From Dechloromonas sp. UBA6271 (GTDB lineage Bacteria; Pseudomonadota; Gammaproteobacteria; Burkholderiales; Rhodocyclaceae), in the NCBI GenBank assembly GCA_002440665.1, contig DJUX01000049.1, positions 20,839 to 84,838 on the forward strand: a DNA stretch of 64,000 bases, given 5' to 3'. Below, piece after piece: positions 36,418 through 44,812 of the stretch. The translations under genes and the position numbers were made by a program. Position 1 is the first letter of the stretch. Every line of letters starts with the position of its first letter. The notes under the pieces were generated by a model that did not search any database, had not been told where the DNA came from, and worked only from the letters and a program-made list of their open reading frames with translations.

Positions 36418-36909
36418 CTATTCGAAGATCTCGATCAGCGGTTGCTCGTAGCGCCCCTTGATCGTGTCGACCCACCATTGGGCATCGTGCAGGTCAAAGA
36501 CATGAAGCGCAAGCTCATGACGGTCGCCCAGTATTTCGACCCATACCGTCCCGGGTGTCAGATTGATGAGGCCGGCGAGGACGGCGAGCCCGTAGGGATC
36601 CCGCAAGTCGATGGGAATGCGGATGAACTGGGAATTGATGCTTTCGGCCTTGACAAAGAGAATGATCCGGCCGACGTTGAAGCATGAGCGCACGATTTCG
36701 ACCGAGGCCATGGCGAGCAGCCGGAAAATGGTGAGAGGCCGGCGCAGGCGCGGGTAACCAAGTGGCTGCAAGGGTTGGGCGATAAGCGGCACAATGACTG
36801 CGAGACAGACGCCGAGCAGAATCTCTGCCGGGTCGATCGTCTGGTTGATAAGCAGCCAGAACAGCAGCAGCAGGACGGAAACGAACGGAAAAGGCAACCA
36901 GCGCTTCAT
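36418..36909 (-). CDS. mnhE: Na+/H+ antiporter subunit E (MrpE/MnhE)
   Basis: 163 residues. Two N-terminal membrane segments (FPFVSVLLLLFWLLINQTIDPAEILLGVCLAVIVPLI) precede the soluble part with IVRSCFNVGRIILF and NLTPGTVWVEILGDRHELALHVFDL, the conserved MrpE signature (LTPGT). E is a structural subunit of the Mrp complex. It starts 8 bases after the mnhD stop. Confidence 0.93.
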   Translation of the reverse strand: MKRWLPFPFVSVLLLLFWLLINQTIDPAEILLGVCLAVIVPLIAQPLQPLGYPRLRRPLTIFRLLAMASVEIVRSCFNVGRIILFVKAESINSQFIRIPIDLRDPYGLAVLAGLINLTPGTVWVEILGDRHELALHVFDLHDAQWWVDTIKGRYEQPLIEIFE

Positions 36910-36917
36910 TATCTGCC

Positions 36918-38522
36918 TCAGGGAGAAAGGGGGTTAGGGACCACTGGCTCCTCCAGCACGCGTTCAATGTACTGGGCCGGCCGTTGCAGACCGTCTGCAG
37001 TACGGTGGAGATATTCGAAGACCGGCCCGGCCTGGACGACGAAGCCGCCGGAAAACAGGAGCAGCAGCCCGATCGGAGCCACCTCGGTTACATGCAGCGG
37101 CGGCGGTTTCAGGACGCCCGCGGCCCAGAAGGTGCGAACCCCGAAGCGCAGGAGGGAGATGATCGCAGCGAGTCCGGAAACCAGGATCAGCGCGATAAGC
37201 GTCATGGCCCCGGGGCTCACCGTCTGGCCCGGGCCAGGATGAAGCAAACCATGCAGGATTGAGAATTTGGCGACGAAGCCATTGAGGGGCGGCAAGCCCG
37301 CGATGATCAATGCGCAGGCGATAAACGCCAGCCCGAGGAAGGCGAGGGTGGCGGGAATCCCTTCTCCCACCGGCTGCTCCGGCCGCTCATCGATGGCGAA
37401 AGCTTCCATCGTCAGCGCCAGCATGGCAGCTCCTGGCCGGTTGATGCGCTCGACCAACTCGATGAGCAGCATGAAGGCGGCGATGGCGAGTGTCGACCCG
37501 AGCATGTAGAAAAGTGCTGCAGGAACCAGTGACGATTGGCCGAAACCGATAATTGCGAGCAGGATGCCTGACGAGACCATGGCCGCGTAGGCCGCCTGGC
37601 GCGCCGGTGTCTCGCTCGCCAGCATGCCAACGGCAGCGAAAGCGATGGTCGCCAAGCCGCCCCACAGCAGGGCATCGAAGCCGGCGGCGCCGGGGGGCTC
37701 GTTGGCGAAGATGAGCAGCCACAGGCGTAACACGATGTAGATACCGACTTTGGTCAGCAGGACGAACATCGCAGCGACCGGAGGCGAGGCGGCAGCATAG
37801 GTTGCGGGCAACCAGAAACCGAGGGGCCACATCGCGCTCTTGGCCAGGAATGCGAGCGCGAGCACGGTCATCCCGATCTGCGCCAAGGTGAGGCCATCCC
37901 CGCTGATGTGGCTGAGACGTCTGGCCAGGTCGGCCATGTTGAGGGTACCGGTGGCGGCGTAGATGAGCGCAACGCCGATCAGGAAAAGCAGCGAGGCGGC
38001 GAGGTTCACCGCGATATAGTGCAGGCTGGCGCGGAGACGGGCCGGGTTGTAGCCATGCAGGAGCAGGCCGTATGAGGCGGCGAGCATGACTTCGAAAAAG
38101 ACGAAGAGGTTGAACAGATCGTGCGTCAGGAAGGCACCATTCAGGCCCATGAGCAGGAACTGGAAGAGGGAATGGAAATGCACGCCGATACGGCTCCAAC
38201 TGCGCATCGAATAGCAGAGCACGGCGCCTGCAAGTAGCGCAGTGAAGAGCAGCATCAATGTCGACAAGCGATCTGCCAGGAAGACGATGCCGAACGGTGC
38301 CACCCAGTTCGCCATCAGGTATACCCCGATCCCGTCCGGCCAGCCCTCGTCGGTCAGCCAGACCAGGGTGATGGCCGTTACCAGCAGGCCGAGCACCGAC
38401 GCCAGATTGACGATGAACTTGAGCTGATGGCGTTTCTCGTTGACCGGGATCAGCAGCGCCCCGCAGAGCAGCGGCAAAACAACCGGTACAAGAATCAGGT
38501 GTTGGGTCCAGCCAAGACTCAT
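36918..38522 (-). CDS. mnhD: Na+/H+ antiporter subunit D (MrpD/MnhD)
   Basis: 534 residues with the NADH-quinone oxidoreductase NuoN/L-like Proton_antipo domain. FVFFEVMLAASYGLLLHGY carries the conserved TM5 glutamate and FLAKSAMWPLGFWLPATYAAA the TM7 lysine, both needed for ion translocation. About 14 transmembrane helices can be drawn. It is one of the two proton-translocating subunits (A and D). It overlaps mnhC by 4 bases. Confidence 0.95.
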   Translation of the reverse strand: MSLGWTQHLILVPVVLPLLCGALLIPVNEKRHQLKFIVNLASVLGLLVTAITLVWLTDEGWPDGIGVYLMANWVAPFGIVFLADRLSTLMLLFTALLAGAVLCYSMRSWSRIGVHFHSLFQFLLMGLNGAFLTHDLFNLFVFFEVMLAASYGLLLHGYNPARLRASLHYIAVNLAASLLFLIGVALIYAATGTLNMADLARRLSHISGDGLTLAQIGMTVLALAFLAKSAMWPLGFWLPATYAAASPPVAAMFVLLTKVGIYIVLRLWLLIFANEPPGAAGFDALLWGGLATIAFAAVGMLASETPARQAAYAAMVSSGILLAIIGFGQSSLVPAALFYMLGSTLAIAAFMLLIELVERINRPGAAMLALTMEAFAIDERPEQPVGEGIPATLAFLGLAFIACALIIAGLPPLNGFVAKFSILHGLLHPGPGQTVSPGAMTLIALILVSGLAAIISLLRFGVRTFWAAGVLKPPPLHVTEVAPIGLLLLFSGGFVVQAGPVFEYLHRTADGLQRPAQYIERVLEEPVVPNPLSP

Positions 38523-38863
38523 TGCTCGGGCTCCTCACCATCAACGTGGTCAGTGCCGGTAATGCCACGGGCGCCGATCATCAGCACGAGATAGAGCGCG
38601 GTGGTGGCGAAGCCGATGACGATTGCAGTCAGCACCAGGGCTTGCGGCAGCGGATCGGCGTAAGCAACGGGGTCGGGGGCGCCCGGTCCGAGCGTGAGGG
38701 GCGGACGGTTTATCCACAGGCGGCCCATAATGAAAATGAACAGGTTGACTGCATAAGACATGAGCATGAATCCCATGATCACCTGAAAGGTGCGTGGGCG
38801 CAGGATCAACCAGATGCCAGAGCCGAAGAGCACGCCGATGGCGAGGGCGATGACCATCTCCAT
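38519..38863 (-). CDS. mnhC: Na+/H+ antiporter subunit C (MrpC/MnhC)
   Basis: 114 residues, homologous to NuoK. Three transmembrane segments: MVIALAIGVLFGSGIWLIL, FQVIMGFMLMSYAVNLFIFIMGRL and LPQALVLTAIVIGFATTALYLVLMI. The DPLPQALVLTAIVIGFA motif is typical of MrpC. It shares one base with mnhA upstream and overlaps mnhD downstream. Confidence 0.95.
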   Translation of the reverse strand: MEMVIALAIGVLFGSGIWLILRPRTFQVIMGFMLMSYAVNLFIFIMGRLWINRPPLTLGPGAPDPVAYADPLPQALVLTAIVIGFATTALYLVLMIGARGITGTDHVDGEEPEQ

Positions 38864-41769
38864 CAGACAATCTCCCGCGTCGGCATGTGGCTGGGGTTGT
38901 GGCTGACCGCGCTCGGCACGCGGTGGCTTCGGATCGATTGGTGGGCGAGTGCCATGAGGATCAGCATGGTCGAGCCGACGACCACGGCGAATACTCCGAC
39001 GTCAAATGCCAGCGCGCTCGGCACGTGGAGATCCCCGAGCAGGGGCAGGGAGAGGTGCAGCGTATGGCTGGTCAGGAAAGGATAGCCGAAGAACCACGCG
39101 CCGAGGCCTGTCCCACAGGCGATTAGCAGCCCATACGAGAGCCAGCGGTGGGGGCGCATTCGCAAGTGTGATTCAATCCAGGAGGTCCCAGCCAGCATGT
39201 ACTGGCAGATGATGGCCACCGAGAAGATCAAGGCAGCGACGAATCCACCGCCTGGCAGGTTGTGTCCGCGCAAGAAGAAATAGGCCGCGATGATGCCCAT
39301 GAAGGGCAGCAGTAGCCGGAGGTATACCACCGGGATCATCAGGTGGCCGCTTTCGGCCTGCTCACTCGGCGGCTGCCGAACTGCCGGGTCGATGTCGCTC
39401 GTCTGCTGGGCCGGGATCGCAATGCTCTCGGGGGCCGGGCGAAAGCGGCGCAGCAACGCATAGACGGTCAAGGCGACGATGGCAATGACGGTAATCTCCC
39501 CGAGGGTATCGAAGCCGCGAAAGTCGACAAGCAATACATTGACGACGTTGCTGCCGCCGCCTTCGGACAGGGCGCGCATGAGGAAGAAGTCGCCGAGGCT
39601 CGACGGTGCGGGGAGCACCAGCGCAGCATAGCTGAGGGCTGCCATTCCGGTGCCGCCGGCAGCAACGATGAACAAGTCGCGGGATCGGCGGAACCAGACT
39701 CGGCGCGGCACGGTCAGCGACCGCTCGCGCGGCGGTAGCCAACGCAGGCCGAGCAGGAGCAGAACCGTAGTGACCGTCTCGACCATCAGTTGTGTCAGTG
39801 CGAGGTCGGGAGCCGACAGCCACAGAAAAGTCAGGCTCGTGACGAGCCCGGTGCCGCCGACGAGAATCAACGCGGCGAGGCGGTGGTACTTCGCCTGCCA
39901 GGCGGCGGCTATGGCGCAGGCACAGCCGATCAGCCACATGAGGGCGAACAACGGGTCGACCGATGATGGCGTTGATAAAGGAGGCCAGGCGGGCAAGGAC
40001 CCTACCATGAACAACGGGGCGCCAATCAGCGCCAGCATCAGCCAGAGGAGTTGCGTCTGCAGCCGCTGCGTGCCGATGGCGCGCAACATCCTGGAGGCGG
40101 CCTGACTCAGTCGCAGCAGCGAACTCTCAAAAATCTGTGCGCCGCTGAGCCGATGCAGCAACGGAACGCGTTCACGTCCGGCGACACCGTAGGTACGCCT
40201 CAGGATGGCGAAGAGGGCAATACCGCCAGCGAGAGCAAGGATGCTCAGAAAAAGTGGCAAGTTGAAGCCATGCCAGATGGCAAGGCTATACAACGGCGTC
40301 TGCTCTCCCAGCACGGCAAATACTGCGTTATGGAGCAGCGGGGCGACACTCAGGGTTGGTGCGATACCGACAATCAGGCAGAGCAGCACCAGAAGCTCGA
40401 TGGGAAAGCGCATCCAGTGCGGCGGCTCGTGAGGTTTTTTGGGTAGGTCGGTGGGCAACTTGCCAAAGAAGACGCTGATGAAGCGCAACGAATAGGTGAC
40501 GCTAAACATACTCGCCGCCACAGCGGCGATGGACATCCACCATTCCTCGTCGCCGCCGATGAGCGCCGTTTCCGCGAAGAACATTTCCTTGGAAAGGAAG
40601 CCATTGAGCAGTGGCACGCCGGCCATTGAAGCGGTGGCTACGATGGCCAATGACCCGGTTACCGGCAGCGCCCGGCGCAGCCCGCCCAGGACACGCATAT
40701 CACGGGTTCCGGTCTCGTGATCGATAATGCCCGCCGCCATGAACAGCGAAGCCTTGAAGGTCGCATGGTTGAGGGTGTGGAAAATGGCTGCAACGATGCT
40801 GAGTGGCGTCCCAATGCCTAATAGGACGGTGATCAGGCCGAGGTGGCTGATGGTCGAATAGGCGAGCAAGCCTTTGAGGTCATGCTGAAAAATTGCGGCA
40901 AAGGCGCCGATGAGCAGCGTACAGATTCCGGCGCCCCCGATCAGCCACATCCATTCCGAAGTGCCGGAAAGGACCGGCCACAGGCGCATCAGCAGGAAAA
41001 TGCCGGCCTTCACCATGGTCGCAGAATGCAGGTAGGCCGAAACCGGGGTGGGCGCAGCCATTGCATGCGGCAGCCAGAAGTGGAACGGGAATTGTGCGCT
41101 CTTCGTCAGGGCGCCGAGTGCGATAAGCAGAAGCGTCGGGAAGTACCAGGGGTGGGTCCGCACGATATCGCCTCGTGCCAGCACGACATCGAGGTCGTAG
41201 CTCCCGGTGATATGGCCGAGAAGCAGGATTCCGGCAAGCAGACAAAGTCCGCCGGACGCCGTAATAATGAACGCCATGCGCGCCCCGCGCCGCGCATCGA
41301 TCCTGTGTTGCCAATAGCCGATAAGGAGAAAGGACGTGAGGCTGGTCATCTCCCAGAACAAAACGAGTTGGATGAGGTTGCCCGAGAGCACGACACCCAG
41401 CATCGACCCCATGAAGGCAAGCAGGAATGAAAAGAAGCGCGGCACCGGGTCAGCCGCCGACATGTAGTAGCGGGCATAGAGTACAACCAAGAGGCCTATG
41501 CCCAATATGAGTGCTGTGAACAGCCAACTCAGGCCGTCTATGCGCAGGACGAAATTAACGCCGTAAGCAGGCAACCAAGGGGCCTCGTAGCGCAGAACGC
41601 TACCTGCTTCGACCGTTGTGTAAAGGAAAAATGTGACGAGCAGCCCAGCCAAAGTAACGCAGCCAGCTAGCCAGGCTTCCCCGTTGCGCGCATTGACCGG
41701 CATCATGCCGGCAATCGCGCTGCCGATAAAAGGCAAAGCAATGAGAAGTAGCAGCATTGGATCAGGCAT
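38863..41769 (-). CDS. mnhA: Na+/H+ antiporter subunit A with fused subunit B (MrpAB)
   Basis: 968 residues. The N-terminal 550 residues are the NuoL-like antiporter domain, with LVLFWEMTSLTSFLLIGYW (conserved Glu), LTKSAQFPFHFWLPHAMAAPTPVSAYLHSATMVKAG (Lys) and HATFKASLFMAAGIIDHETGTRD. The C-terminal part matches MrpB (IPVVYLRLLLPFMGIIAAYFFLRGHNLPGGGFVAAL), so A and B are one polypeptide, as in group 2 Mrp operons. It is the first gene of the six-gene operon A(B)-C-D-E-F-G. No ribosome site is obvious. The operon's base composition is less G/C-biased than its surroundings. Confidence 0.95.
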   Translation of the reverse strand: MPDPMLLLLIALPFIGSAIAGMMPVNARNGEAWLAGCVTLAGLLVTFFLYTTVEAGSVLRYEAPWLPAYGVNFVLRIDGLSWLFTALILGIGLLVVLYARYYMSAADPVPRFFSFLLAFMGSMLGVVLSGNLIQLVLFWEMTSLTSFLLIGYWQHRIDARRGARMAFIITASGGLCLLAGILLLGHITGSYDLDVVLARGDIVRTHPWYFPTLLLIALGALTKSAQFPFHFWLPHAMAAPTPVSAYLHSATMVKAGIFLLMRLWPVLSGTSEWMWLIGGAGICTLLIGAFAAIFQHDLKGLLAYSTISHLGLITVLLGIGTPLSIVAAIFHTLNHATFKASLFMAAGIIDHETGTRDMRVLGGLRRALPVTGSLAIVATASMAGVPLLNGFLSKEMFFAETALIGGDEEWWMSIAAVAASMFSVTYSLRFISVFFGKLPTDLPKKPHEPPHWMRFPIELLVLLCLIVGIAPTLSVAPLLHNAVFAVLGEQTPLYSLAIWHGFNLPLFLSILALAGGIALFAILRRTYGVAGRERVPLLHRLSGAQIFESSLLRLSQAASRMLRAIGTQRLQTQLLWLMLALIGAPLFMVGSLPAWPPLSTPSSVDPLFALMWLIGCACAIAAAWQAKYHRLAALILVGGTGLVTSLTFLWLSAPDLALTQLMVETVTTVLLLLGLRWLPPRERSLTVPRRVWFRRSRDLFIVAAGGTGMAALSYAALVLPAPSSLGDFFLMRALSEGGGSNVVNVLLVDFRGFDTLGEITVIAIVALTVYALLRRFRPAPESIAIPAQQTSDIDPAVRQPPSEQAESGHLMIPVVYLRLLLPFMGIIAAYFFLRGHNLPGGGFVAALIFSVAIICQYMLAGTSWIESHLRMRPHRWLSYGLLIACGTGLGAWFFGYPFLTSHTLHLSLPLLGDLHVPSALAFDVGVFAVVVGSTMLILMALAHQSIRSHRVPSAVSHNPSHMPTREIV

Positions 41770-41955
41770 ATTCGGTGGAAACCGTCAGGCTATGATTGTG
41801 GGTTCCAGCCTAACAGGAGACGCGGCTGTTTGCTCTGCATGGCATCATTGCGCGCATGCGTCAGGTTTAGGGGATTTTCACCTATCAATCCAAACCTCCG
41901 CAATTGGCTTTAGCCGTAAGGGTCTCACACATATGCCGGCCTGAATTTTCAATTA

Positions 41956-41985
41956 TTGACGAACAATCGATAGGCTTATGATAAT
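41956..41985 (+). promoter_or_regulatory. Promoter of the tandem glycine riboswitch
   Basis: TTGACG at 41956-41961 and GATAAT at 41980-41985 are 18 bases apart; TATGAT at 41977-41982 with 15 bases is the alternative. The predicted transcript starts at about 41992, exactly at the foot of the first riboswitch stem (41993). The fit of start and stem supports a working promoter. Confidence 0.7.
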
Positions 41986-41992
41986 CCAGGCA

Positions 41993-42187
41993 TCTGCGGG
42001 AGAGAGTGTCCAGATTTCCAGACTCCGCCGAACGCGCAAACTCCCATAATCGCTAAGGCATGCCGAACCGCAGACATGATTCGCCGGCTGGAGAGAAGTG
42101 CCAAGCGAGTTGGCGCTTGGCAACTCACCGAAGGGGCAGGCTCTTATTGGGCTGAAACTCTCAGGTAAAAAGACATTGGCAGAGGCG
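41993..42187 (+). promoter_or_regulatory. Tandem glycine riboswitch (gcvT type), two aptamers
   Basis: The first aptamer is closed by TCTGCGG (41993-41999) pairing with CCGCAGA (42068-42074) and contains GGGAGAGAG, GCCGAACGCGCAAA and a CTAAGGCA core. The second starts near 42082 with CTGGAGAGAAG and holds the diagnostic CACCGAAGGGGCAG (42126-42139) and AAACTCTCAGGTAAAAAGAC (about 42155-42174). The linker is under ten bases, as in true cooperative tandems. Glycine riboswitches normally control gcvT/gcvTHP or glycine transport genes. None follows: the next gene on this strand is an AbrB-type antitoxin 240 bases away. Confidence 0.88.
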
Positions 42188-42190
42188 TCA

Positions 42191-42216
42191 CAGAAGCACT
42201 CAAGTTGAGTCTTCTG
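42191..42216 (+). terminator. Expression-platform hairpin after the glycine riboswitch
   Basis: CAGAAG-C-ACTCA (42191-42202) pairs with TGAGT-CTTCTG (42206-42216) leaving the C as a bulge and AGT as loop, an 11-pair stem starting 4 bases after the aptamer. The following CTCTTTGAC is only weakly T-rich, so it may be a poor terminator or a hairpin controlling the GGAG at 42226-42229 and the ATG at 42239. That ATG is directly followed by TAA, so no protein is made from it. Confidence 0.5.
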
Positions 42217-42427
42217 CTCTTTGACGGAGTCCTCGCCGATGTAAGAAAGTCTTGCCCGCGTTTTTCAGCCCCTCGCTAGCCTGCAATTCCACTTTTTACT
42301 GGCTTGAGGATAAATAAGTTAATCCTTATATTAGCCCTCTCGTCTTTGAGGAAACAGATACGGCAAGTAAGCTCCCAGCGGAAAACGGCGTATTATTACA
42401 TTCGTTATAACAATCTTGGAGGCCGCC

Positions 42428-42652
42428 ATGTTCGCACTCAAATTGACCCAGATTGGCAATTCGGTGGGTGTCGTACTACCCAAGGAACTGTTGGCCAAGC
42501 TGCATGTAGAAAAAGGCGACACGGTGTATGCAACGGAGTCGCCGGATGGTGTCCGCCTGACCCCCTTCGACCCGGCCTTCGAAAAGCAGATGGAAGCCGC
42601 CCGCAAAATCATGAAAGCGCGCCGCAACGTGCTGCATGAGCTAGCCAAATGA
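42428..42652 (+). CDS. AbrB/MazE-type antitoxin
   Basis: 74 residues from ATG 42428, 6 bases after GGAGG. The swapped-hairpin DNA-binding fold is seen in KLTQIGNSVGVVLPKELLAKLHVEKGDTVYATESPDGVRLTP. The C-terminal helix (EKQMEAARKIMKARRNVLHELAK) is the toxin-neutralising part. It overlaps the Doc toxin gene by 4 bases (ATGA), the standard toxin-antitoxin order. TTATAAC (about 42402-42408) may be a -10 of its own autoregulated promoter. Confidence 0.9.
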   Translation: MFALKLTQIGNSVGVVLPKELLAKLHVEKGDTVYATESPDGVRLTPFDPAFEKQMEAARKIMKARRNVLHELAK

Positions 42653-43035
42653 GTCGATGGACGTGGATTGAAGAATCCGTCGTCTGGGCAGTCCACGAAG
42701 CGCAACTGGCCGAGCATGGCGGTTTGGCCGGCGTACGCGATGCCGATTTGCTGGCTTCGGCGCTGGCGCGTCCGCTCAACCAGGCGGCCTATGGCGAGCC
42801 GGATGCTGCGACACTGGCCGCTGCCTACGGCTTCGGCATTGCACGCAACCGCCCGTTCATCGATGGCAACAAGCGCACCGCCTTCGTCTGCTGCGAACTG
42901 TTTCTCGTGCTCAACGGCTATCTGCTGCTGGCTGAAGACGCCATCTGCGTCAGCACCATGCTGGCGCTGGCCGCCGGGGAGTTGTCCGAACCCGAACTCG
43001 CCGACAGGCTGCGCACCCATTCCGCCCCTGCCTGA
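42649..43035 (+). CDS. doc: Doc-family (Fic/Doc) toxin, probably inactive
   Basis: 128 residues. The Fic/Doc fold is clear: residues 24-36 (GGLAGVRDADLLA), 41-49 (RPLNQAAYG) and the motif loop NRPFIDGNKRTAF at 67-79. In active Doc proteins the loop begins H-x-F-x-D-G-N-K-R-T, as in HPFVDGNKR homologues; here the histidine is Arg68 (codon CGC at 42850-42852, one transition from CAC). This histidine is required for kinase activity on EF-Tu (H66 in phage P1 Doc). The rest of the loop is intact. It may be a disarmed toxin, and the gene overlaps the antitoxin and is 3 bases from mtnA. Confidence 0.88.
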   Translation: MSRWTWIEESVVWAVHEAQLAEHGGLAGVRDADLLASALARPLNQAAYGEPDAATLAAAYGFGIARNRPFIDGNKRTAFVCCELFLVLNGYLLLAEDAICVSTMLALAAGELSEPELADRLRTHSAPA

Positions 43036-43038
43036 ACC

Positions 43039-44119
<1,081 letters not shown>

Positions 44120-44127
<8 letters not shown>

Positions 44128-44749
44128 CCCGCGCAACGAACTGATCGCCACTGCCCGCGCCATGCAACCGGCCGGCCTCAACCGCGGCACCGCGGGCAAC
44201 GTCAGCGTACGCTGCGGCGCCGGCTTCTACATCACGCCGACCGGCATGCCCTACGAGGCGCTGGCTGCCGCCGACATTCCGCTGCTGGCGCTCGACGGTA
44301 CTCACCAAGGACAGCGCAAACCGTCCTCCGAATGGCGCTTCCACCGCGATCTCTACGCCGCCCGCCCGGAAGTCGGCGCCGTGCTGCACGCGCACTCGCC
44401 GTTCGCCGTCAGCCTCGCCTGCCTGCGCCGCGACATTCCGCCCTTCCATTACATGATCGCCCGCTTCGGCGGCGACACCATCCGCTGTGCCGACTACGCC
44501 ATTTTTGGCTCTCCTGAACTGTCGACCGCAGCAATGCATGCCATGGAAGGCCGAACGGGCTGCCTGCTCGCCAACCACGGCCTGCTGGTCGCCGGCCGCG
44601 ACCTCGCCGAAGCGCTGGCGCTGGCCGTCGAATTCGAAGAATTGTGCGAACAATACTGGCGCGCCTGCCAGCTCGGGCAGCCGGTTCTACTGACGCCGGA
44701 AGAGATGCGGGCGGTGCAGGAAAAATTCGCCGGATACGGCCAGCAGTAA
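44120..44749 (+). CDS. Class II aldolase, FucA-like; probable DHAP-shunt aldolase
   Basis: 209 residues from GTG 44120, which lies within the end of mtnA; ATG 44162 is an alternative. The zinc site and acid are at E71, H90, H92 and H153, the exact offset of two from E. coli FucA (E73, H92, H94, H155). Surrounding sequence (LNRGTAGNVSVR, ITPTGMPYEAL, KPSSEWRFH, IPPFHYMIARFGG) is FucA-like. Coupled to mtnA it most likely splits 5-methylthioribulose 1-phosphate or 5-deoxyribulose 1-phosphate to DHAP and an aldehyde (the DHAP shunt) instead of acting on fuculose. A dehydratase MtnB role is less likely because the FucA motifs are so well kept. Confidence 0.85.
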
Positions 44750-44812
44750 GCCGTTCCGGCCGAAACGGCGGGCTTGTGGCAAAATGACGTCAGCCTCCCG
44801 TCAGACTGTGTC

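Noticed and set aside
42304..42639. Open frame spanning the start of the antitoxin gene
   Set aside because: It lacks a ribosome site and runs out of frame through the antitoxin, which has the AbrB fold and a GGAGG site.
44750..44769. Hairpin GCCGTT/AACGGC after the aldolase gene
   Set aside because: Short stem, no T run; could occur by chance.
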